Shown: piece by piece, positions 13,928 to 19,367 of the stretch | How positions within the stretch are numbered: position 1 is the stretch's first letter | How the letters are laid out: each line of letters opens with the position of its first letter | Assembly (NCBI GenBank): GCA_028293305.1 | Contig: JAQGPD010000239.1 | Coordinates: 1-19,367, forward strand | Reading direction: 5' to 3' | Length of the DNA: 19,367 bases | DNA from: Verrucomicrobiales bacterium | GTDB taxonomy: Bacteria > Verrucomicrobiota > Verrucomicrobiia > Verrucomicrobiales > V1-33 | Translations under genes and position numbers: made by a program | Notes under the pieces: generated by a model | The model's database searches: none | Told to the model about the DNA's origin: nothing | Seen by the model: only the letters and a program-made list of their open reading frames with translations

Positions 13928-15625
13928 ATGCACCAACGCTGCGCTCTCGGTCTGGATTACGGCACCAATTCCTGCCGTTCGCTTCTCATTGATCTGACCA
14001 CCGGGGAGGAATTGGGCTCCTCCGTTTTTCCCTACCCCAGCGGACAAGCCGGGATTTTGCTGGACCCCTCGCAGCCTCACCTGGCTAGGCAAAATCCCCA
14101 GGATTACCTGGACGGACTCGTCGCCATCATCACGGGAGCCATTGCCCAGGCGTTGGCGGAAAATCCCGGCTTCGATCCCGCTTCGATCATCGGCATCGGC
14201 ATCGACACCACGGGCAGCACGGTCATTCCGGTGGATCAGTCGGGAACGCCCTTGGGGCTCCTCCCGGAATTTTCCAAAAACTTGGCCGCCATGGTCTGGC
14301 TCTGGCGGGACCACACCTCCCATGCGGAAGCCGCCGAAATCACCGCCCTCGCCGCCCGCATCCGGCCGGAACACCTGGCAAAATGTGGCGGCACCTATTC
14401 CAGCGAATGGTTTTGGAGCAAAATCCTCCATCTGAAGCGCACCGCACCGGACGTTTTCCATGCCGCCCACAGCTTTGTGGAGCATTGTGATTATCTGCCC
14501 GCCGTCCTTTGCGGCCTAACTGATCCCCTGACGCTTCCCCGCGGAATCTGCGCGGCCGGGCACAAAGCCATGTTCAATCCCGCGTGGGGCGGCTTGCCTG
14601 ACAAGGATTTCCTAACGCAGCTCGACCCCGCCCTCGCCGACCTCCGCGACCGCCTTTACAACAAAGCCGTTTCCTCCGACCAACCCGCCGGCCGGCTCAC
14701 CGGGGAATGGGCCGCCAAGCTGGGCCTGCGTCCTGGCATCGCCGTCGCCGTGGGAGCCTTCGATGCCCACATGGGCGCGGTCGGGGCCGGCATCAAGGAA
14801 GGCACCCTCGTCAAAATCCTCGGGACCAGCACCTGCGACCTGATGATCCACTCCAACCAGCAGCCCCTGGCGGATATTCCCGGACTCTGCGGCATCGTGG
14901 ACGGCTCCGTTCTTCCTGGCAACCATGGGCTGGAAGCCGGACAAAGCGCCGTGGGCGATATCTTCCTATGGTTCGTCAACAACCTCGTCCCGGACTCCTA
15001 CGGTGCCACGCCGGACGCCAAGTTCCAAGCCATGGAGGCTGCCCTCGCCCCGCTGCTGCCCGGCCAGACCGGACTGCTGGCGCTGGATTGGAATAACGGA
15101 AACCGCACCATCCTGACCGACACCCGCCTGACCGGACTCATCCTCGGCCAAACCCTCCACACCCGCGCGCACGAAATCTACCGGGCCCTCATCGAAGCCA
15201 CCGCCTTCGGGGCGCTAACCATCATCAACCGCTTGGAGGAATACGGCGTTCCTGTCCTCGAAGTCGTCAATACCGGCGGACTCGCGGTGAAAAACGCCGC
15301 CCTGATGCAGATCTATGCCGACGTCATCGGGCGTCCCATGAAAATCAGCCGCAGCGACCAAACCTGTGCCCTCGGCGCTGCGATTTTTGGAGCCATTTCG
15401 GCCGGGACGGTGGAAAGTGGTTATGACAGCGTCGCCGACGCCCAGCGCGCGCTCTGCCGGCTCCGGGAAAAATCCTATCAACCCAATCCCGGCAACCACG
15501 CCCGCTACGCCCGTCTCTACGGCCTCTACCGCCAACTCCACGACGCCTTCGGCACCCAGCAATGGTCCGGCCGCCTCAGCCACGTCATGAAGGAACTTCT
15601 CGCCCTCCGCGAGGAGGTCTCCTAA
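13928..15625 (+). CDS. araB: Ribulokinase
   Basis: AraB phosphorylates L-ribulose to L-ribulose 5-phosphate with ATP, the second step of L-arabinose breakdown. The 565 residues are the usual length, with the two FGGY-kinase halves. The N-terminal half opens with 'ALGLDYGTNSCRSLLIDL' and carries 'GIGIDTTGSTVIPVD' and 'WLWRDHTSHAEAAEI'. The C-terminal half shows 'VKILGTSTCDL' (about 294-304) and 'NTGGLAVKNAALMQIYADVI' (about 448), typical of ribulokinases rather than of xylulo- or glycerol kinases. No araA, araD or sugar transporter lies in this window, so the rest of the pathway must be elsewhere. It starts 46 bases after the L,D-transpeptidase at an ATG preceded by C-rich sequence. A hairpin element follows the stop at 15638. 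Confidence 0.94.
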   Translation: MHQRCALGLDYGTNSCRSLLIDLTTGEELGSSVFPYPSGQAGILLDPSQPHLARQNPQDYLDGLVAIITGAIAQALAENPGFDPASIIGIGIDTTGSTVIPVDQSGTPLGLLPEFSKNLAAMVWLWRDHTSHAEAAEITALAARIRPEHLAKCGGTYSSEWFWSKILHLKRTAPDVFHAAHSFVEHCDYLPAVLCGLTDPLTLPRGICAAGHKAMFNPAWGGLPDKDFLTQLDPALADLRDRLYNKAVSSDQPAGRLTGEWAAKLGLRPGIAVAVGAFDAHMGAVGAGIKEGTLVKILGTSTCDLMIHSNQQPLADIPGLCGIVDGSVLPGNHGLEAGQSAVGDIFLWFVNNLVPDSYGATPDAKFQAMEAALAPLLPGQTGLLALDWNNGNRTILTDTRLTGLILGQTLHTRAHEIYRALIEATAFGALTIINRLEEYGVPVLEVVNTGGLAVKNAALMQIYADVIGRPMKISRSDQTCALGAAIFGAISAGTVESGYDSVADAQRALCRLREKSYQPNPGNHARYARLYGLYRQLHDAFGTQQWSGRLSHVMKELLALREEVS

Positions 15626-15637
15626 CCATCGCGTTCA

Positions 15638-15668
15638 AACAGAGTAGTCCGCACAGTCCTCTGTGCGG
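15638..15668 (+). repeat. AACAGAGTAGTCC hairpin element, copy 2
   Basis: AACAGAGTAGTCC (15638-15650) runs into a perfect 8-bp stem, CCGCACAG (15649-15656) and CTGTGCGG (15661-15668), around the loop TCCT. It begins 12 bases after the araB stop. It shares its head, loop and inner CAG/CTG pairs with copy 1 at 1721-1762, but the outer stem bases differ in a paired way. The remaining spacer up to the protease gene (15669-15792) shows nothing I can name. Confidence 0.8.
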
Positions 15669-15792
15669 CAGCAGCAACCCGACCCCCTCCCGTTTCCAAA
15701 AAACGCGTCATCAAAAGGTTGACCCTCCGATCCCATCCCCTGCATTCCCAGCCGAAGATCCTTTCCTCCAAACCCTGTCCAAAAAGAAATCC

Positions 15793-17088
15793 TCACTTCT
15801 TCACCGGCTTCGATTGGTAAACCAAAATCGCCGCCAAAGTAGTAAGGGCCCGGTCCAATTGATGATCGCCCAATGATGTCAGGGCAGCCGCGTCCGTTTT
15901 ACCGAGGCTTCGGTCCCGGAAGGCTTCGAAGACTTTTTTCTCCTCCTCGGGAGTCAGGGTGGCGGTGAGGTTGGGCTTGATGCCGACGCCATGGATCATC
16001 TTGTGGGACGGGGTGAAATACCGTGCCGTCGTCAGGCGGATCGCCGTGCCGCGGTCGCCGGGGATGATGGATTGGACACTGCCTTTGCCGAAGGTGGTCG
16101 TGCCGACGATGACCGCCCGGCCGAGGTCCTGCAAAGCGCCGGCGACCAATTCGGCGGCGCTCGCGCTGTTATGGTTCACCAGCACGATGAGTGGATAGGG
16201 ACGCGCGCGGCGTTGCTTCGCGGGAGTGCGCAGCGGCGGCGGATTGGTGGTGCCGGGCGCGCCTTCCGTGGTGACGACGGCGGTGTTGGGAGGAAGAAAC
16301 TCACCCAGGACTTCGACGGCGGCGTTCAGCAATCCGCCGGGATTGTTGCGGAGGTCGAAGACGAGCGCCGCCATGCCCTGATCCTCCAGTTTGTCCAGCG
16401 CGTCCGCCAGTTCGCCGGGACTGGTGGCGTTGAACTGCACCAGCCGCAGGTAACCGATCTTCGCTCCGCCGGTGGCGGCCTCGTCCAACAATGTGGCGTC
16501 GCGCACGGTTTCCTGACGCATGACCTCACGGATCATGGTCAGCTCCCGGGTCTCGCGGGTGGGCGCGCGGTGAGTGGTTAGGGTCAGCGGCTCGCCGGGG
16601 TTTCCGCGCAGGCGTTGGATGCATTCCAGGAAGCTCAGCTTGGTGGTGGGATCGGCTCCGAGTTTGATGATGCGGTCGCCGGGCAGGATGCCGGCGCGGG
16701 CGGCGGGGCCATCCTCGCGGACCGACACGATGGCCAGGCCGGCGGACTCGGGGGCGATGGTGAAGCCCACGCCTTCATAAGTCGCCGCGCTGTTGTCGTT
16801 CATTTGCTGGAAGAGTTCCGGCGACATGAACTGGCTGTGGGGATCCAGCTCCGCCAGCATGCCGCGGAGGGCGGCGGCCATGAGTTTTGGATAGGAAACT
16901 TTTTCGGGATCGACGTAGTTTTGCCGCACGGTTTCCAGGACCCGGGTGAGGGTTTCGATTTCGCTGTAACCATTTTCAATGTCGGCGCGGGCGTCCGGTT
17001 TTTTTTCCGGAGCCTGCCCGGAGGCTGTCGGTGCCGCGGCGAACGCGGTGCAAAGGAGAGCCAGACGGAGGTGGTGGGGACGTGACAT
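15793..17088 (-). CDS. Secreted C-terminal processing peptidase (family S41) with PDZ domain
   Basis: Starting at the ATG 17086-17088, the product has 431 residues and opens with a signal peptide ('MSRPHHLRLALLCTAFAAAPTASG', cleavage likely near residue 24; seen as two halves of a short hydrophobic core). The longer frame from 17181 adds 31 unrelated residues and is rejected. A PDZ domain follows (about 100-180, 'YEGVGFTIAPESAGLAIV'), then the S41 peptidase domain with 'LVFDLRNNPGGLLNAAVEV'. The catalytic serine is Ser310 in 'NHNSASAAELVAGALQD' and the lysine is Lys335 in 'FGKGSVQS', the 25-residue spacing being that of the family. Such enzymes trim or degrade envelope proteins from their C-termini. 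It is convergent with araB and divergent from the ABC exporter over 179 bases. Confidence 0.93.
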   Translation of the reverse strand: MSRPHHLRLALLCTAFAAAPTASGQAPEKKPDARADIENGYSEIETLTRVLETVRQNYVDPEKVSYPKLMAAALRGMLAELDPHSQFMSPELFQQMNDNSAATYEGVGFTIAPESAGLAIVSVREDGPAARAGILPGDRIIKLGADPTTKLSFLECIQRLRGNPGEPLTLTTHRAPTRETRELTMIREVMRQETVRDATLLDEAATGGAKIGYLRLVQFNATSPGELADALDKLEDQGMAALVFDLRNNPGGLLNAAVEVLGEFLPPNTAVVTTEGAPGTTNPPPLRTPAKQRRARPYPLIVLVNHNSASAAELVAGALQDLGRAVIVGTTTFGKGSVQSIIPGDRGTAIRLTTARYFTPSHKMIHGVGIKPNLTATLTPEEEKKVFEAFRDRSLGKTDAAALTSLGDHQLDRALTTLAAILVYQSKPVKK

Positions 17089-17267
17089 GGCGGTGCGGTG
17101 GGGGGAACAAACACGCCGCGCGGCGGAGGGAAAGCACTGATTTTTATCGAAACCGGGTGAGCCTTCCTGGCGGCTTTCCACAGTTCCCGGCGGAAGCGGG
17201 ATCCTGTGAATGTGGCATTTTGCCGCATTGACGGAACCGGGACGGAAGGCTGAAGATAGCGGGTTTT

Positions 17268-19040
17268 ATGAGCACGCTGATACGCATTTTCAAATACACT
17301 TCCCGCTATCGGGGACGTGCCGCCCTTGCCTTGTTATTGGCGGTGACGGGCACGGTGCTGGTTCTGGCGATGCCCGCCATGACGCAGATTTTCATCAATG
17401 ATATCATCCCCAACAAACGGTGGGATGCCGTCTGGCCCACCGCTTTGCTGGCCATCGGCGCCATCGGGTTGCGCCAGGTGATTTTCACCGCCCGGACGCT
17501 GAGCAATAACGCCTTTGAACAAGTTGTGGTGCACGACCTGCGCCGGGAATTGTATGACAAAATCCAACGCCTTCCCATGCGTTGGTTCGACAACCAGCCG
17601 ACGGGCGATATCATGACCCGCGTGGCCAGCGATGTCCCGGCCATTGAAAAAGTCATCGTCGACAGCATCGACCAGGCGCTGAGCGGAATTCTGCAATTCG
17701 GCATCGTGCTGGGTTGGATGCTTTACCAACACGTGGGTCTGACGGTGGTGACCCTGGCGCCCATGCCGTTCGTGGCTTTGGCGACCTGGCTGTATTCCCG
17801 GCGCAACGAGTCCCGCTACCGGGCGGCCTCCGAGGCTAGCAGCTCGCTGAACTCAATGCTCCATGACAATATCGCGGGCATCCGCCAGATCAAAGCTTAC
17901 ACCGTCGAGCCGCAGGAATTGCTAAGGTTTGACAAGATCAGCGGCAATGTGAAGCGCGCCCAGCTGCGCGTGGCGAAGGCCAATGCGATGACCTGGCCGG
18001 GGGTCTCACTCATCGCCGAGTCGGGGATTGTCGCCATGCTGGCCGCGGGTGCATTCTGGGTTTTGAAAGGCGAAATTCCCCAGGGCACGGTGATCGCATT
18101 TCTGGTGGCCTGGGGCTTTTTGTTCGATCCTCTTTCGCGCATCAATACCCTGACACAAACCTTCGTCGGCGGCGTGGTGGCCGGGAAGCGGGTGTTTTCC
18201 ATTCTGGATCTTCATGATGAATCCAACCTCATCGAAGGGCTGCGTCCGGAGACTTTGAAAGGTCACGTGGTGTTTGAGAACGTGGCCTTTTCCTATGCGG
18301 ACAAAGCGCCCGTGGTCAGCGGGATCAATGTGGAGGCGCTGCCCGGCGAGACCATTGCTTTTGTGGGGCCGACCGGGGCGGGGAAGAGCACGCTGCTGAA
18401 TTTACTGACACGGTTTTATGAATGCGATGAAGGCCGGATTTTGATCGACGGCGTTCCCCTGACTGATTTGTCCAAGGAATGGCTGCGAGACAATATCGGT
18501 TATGTGACCCAGGAGAGTTTTCTGTTCAACGCCACGATCCGCGAAAATCTGACCCTGGCCAAGCCGGACGCGACGGATGATGAGTTGTGGGAAGTGCTGA
18601 CGGCGGCGAATGCCGATGGATTTGTCAGGAGGCTGGAGGAGGGGCTGGACACCGTCACCGGCGAGCGCGGCACCAAGCTCAGCGGCGGCGAGCGTCAACG
18701 GTTGTCGATCGCCCGCGCCTTGCTGAAAAATCCCCCGATTTTGTTATTGGATGAAGCGACCAGCGCGGTGGACAACACCACGGAGAAGCTGATCCAACAG
18801 GCGCTGGACCGCCTGCGGAGCCACCGCACGTCGTTTGTTATCGCGCACCGCCTGAGCACCGTCCGGGATGCGCAACGGATCTGTGTCCTGGAGCGCGGCC
18901 GCATCCTGGAGTCCGGCCGGCACGAGGAGTTGCTGGCGCACGGAGGGCTCTACGCCAAGCTGGCGTCCACCGGCTTCAAGGAAGAGAAAGTGGCGCCGCG
19001 GATTGTGGAGGCGTCAGCAGAGGATCCAGCAAAGGAGTGA
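17268..19040 (+). CDS. ABC exporter half-transporter, fused permease and ATPase (MsbA-like)
   Basis: The 590-residue protein has an exporter-type membrane domain (about residues 15-310, with about six hydrophobic segments, for example 'AALALLLAVTGTVLVLAM' and 'FGIVLGWMLYQHVGLTVVTL'), then an ATPase domain. The latter is complete: Walker A 'GPTGAGKST' (367-375), Q-loop Gln415, signature 'LSGGERQ' (471-477), Walker B 'ILLLDEA' (491-497) and switch His527. Two copies would form a homodimer in the cytoplasmic membrane. Sequence resembles MsbA-type lipid flippases, but drug or peptide exporters look alike, so the cargo is uncertain. The start at ATG 17268-17270 fits the family's usual N-terminus. 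Its last 65 bases overlap the antisense 3' end of an SGNH hydrolase gene. Confidence 0.93.
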   Translation: MSTLIRIFKYTSRYRGRAALALLLAVTGTVLVLAMPAMTQIFINDIIPNKRWDAVWPTALLAIGAIGLRQVIFTARTLSNNAFEQVVVHDLRRELYDKIQRLPMRWFDNQPTGDIMTRVASDVPAIEKVIVDSIDQALSGILQFGIVLGWMLYQHVGLTVVTLAPMPFVALATWLYSRRNESRYRAASEASSSLNSMLHDNIAGIRQIKAYTVEPQELLRFDKISGNVKRAQLRVAKANAMTWPGVSLIAESGIVAMLAAGAFWVLKGEIPQGTVIAFLVAWGFLFDPLSRINTLTQTFVGGVVAGKRVFSILDLHDESNLIEGLRPETLKGHVVFENVAFSYADKAPVVSGINVEALPGETIAFVGPTGAGKSTLLNLLTRFYECDEGRILIDGVPLTDLSKEWLRDNIGYVTQESFLFNATIRENLTLAKPDATDDELWEVLTAANADGFVRRLEEGLDTVTGERGTKLSGGERQRLSIARALLKNPPILLLDEATSAVDNTTEKLIQQALDRLRSHRTSFVIAHRLSTVRDAQRICVLERGRILESGRHEELLAHGGLYAKLASTGFKEEKVAPRIVEASAEDPAKE

Positions 19041-19367
19041 GCAACGCGGCCCCATCGGTGGAAAGGTGGACTTTGTCATGAAAAACGTCCCGGCCGGCCG
19101 GAGTGATGGTTAGGATGCCGCCGTCCGGGTTGGTGAACAGGGGATCAATGTCCAACACATCGATTCCGGATCCTGACATTTTCTTGACGGAGTTATTGCA
19201 TTGTTGGCGCAGGTCCCGATCCGCCGCTGCTTCGAAAAACGGGGGGCGGCTGCCCGCGCGGATGGCGGAGCGCTCCGCCGACGGAGGCAGGAGCGGCGGT
19301 TGTGTCAGGAGGATGATGCGGCGGGTGTGGGTTTGGAGCGCATGAAGAGTCAGCGCCAGCCTTTCGG
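18976..19367 (-). CDS. Partial SGNH/GDSL-type hydrolase, C-terminal part
   Basis: The frame is open from the window edge to a TGA at 18976-18978, giving about 130 residues with the N-terminus outside. It reads 'ERLALTLHALQTHTRRIILL' then 'TQPPLLPPS', a helix followed by a strand, and later 'DVLDIDPLF' and 'DVFHDKVHLSTDGAALLTPL'. The Asp-x-x-His in 'DKVHLS' corresponds to the catalytic Asp/His block near the end of SGNH hydrolases, which remove acyl or acetyl groups from lipids or glycans. An internal ATG (19177-19179) falls inside the fold and is not the start. The first block with the nucleophilic serine lies outside the window, so the exact class stays open. The gene is convergent with the ABC exporter and overlaps it by 65 bases. 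Confidence 0.7.
   Translation of the reverse strand, partial: ERLALTLHALQTHTRRIILLTQPPLLPPSAERSAIRAGSRPPFFEAAADRDLRQQCNNSVKKMSGSGIDVLDIDPLFTNPDGGILTITPAGRDVFHDKVHLSTDGAALLTPLLDPLLTPPQSAAPLSLP

Noticed and set aside
12919..13929. 336-residue minus-strand open frame opposite the L,D-transpeptidase
   Set aside because: It is very rich in Gly and Arg, as expected from the reverse of a Pro/Ala-rich coding region; the sense gene has a complete catalytic motif.
17114..17125. 12-bp palindrome CGCCGCGCGGCG between the S41 protease and the exporter
   Set aside because: Such short GC-only palindromes are expected by chance at this composition, and no second half-site or spacing supports an operator.
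19103..19345. 80-residue plus-strand open frame at the right edge
   Set aside because: It is antisense to the SGNH hydrolase fragment, whose 'DKVHLS' motif is a better explanation for this region.

Overview
The window is a GC-rich (about 60% by eye), densely coded piece of a bacterial chromosome. The best taxonomic clue is the gene at 12432-12860, which resembles the Minf_1886 family, a short conserved protein known to me from Verrucomicrobiota and Planctomycetota. Two large membrane-anchored paralogs ending in an 'ALHRHRLLHGAFPKSLTEL'-type domain, the near absence of Shine-Dalgarno sequences, and the abundance of short intergenic repeats fit Verrucomicrobiota as well. This placement is an inference, not proof.

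Layout. 1-1722 (+) is a housekeeping run: the 3' end of coaBC (coenzyme A synthesis), suhB (inositol monophosphatase family, overlapping coaBC by ATGA) and ispF (MEP isoprenoid pathway). 1723-2003 is a repeat-rich spacer between convergent genes. 2004-4538 (-) holds ldhA (fermentative D-lactate dehydrogenase) downstream of a membrane-anchored HtrA-type protease with two PDZ domains. aroE (shikimate pathway) is divergent from it at 4681-5589. 5590-5985 carries a 250-bp interval bounded by perfect 27-nt inverted repeats. It is followed by an unrecognised small membrane protein (5986-6378). 6390-9512 (-) holds two tandem paralogous single-span membrane proteins of unknown function whose last 250 coding bases are almost identical although the rest has diverged. 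9776-10149 (+) is a self-contained rpsN unit with a clear intrinsic terminator. 10406-12860 (+) holds an FmdB-type zinc ribbon protein, a CNNM/CorC-type membrane protein with CBS domains, a possible 45-residue membrane peptide and the Minf_1886-like protein. 12928-15625 (+) holds a lipoprotein L,D-transpeptidase and ribulokinase (araB). 15793-17088 (-) is a secreted C-terminal processing protease. 17268-19040 (+) is an MsbA-like ABC exporter half-transporter, and its end overlaps on the opposite strand the 3' end of a partial SGNH/GDSL hydrolase (18976-19367, -).

The genes do not form one pathway. They are mostly housekeeping and cell-envelope genes (two proteases, an L,D-transpeptidase, an exporter) plus fermentation and arabinose use. 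I found no CRISPR array, phage, transposase, tRNA or rRNA, and no defence or secondary-metabolite cluster. The non-standard content lies between genes: at least four different short repeat families. One is a hairpin seen twice, 14 kb apart, each time just after a stop codon, with a conserved loop and compensated stem changes. The other main oddity is the homogenised 3' ends of the tandem paralogs.
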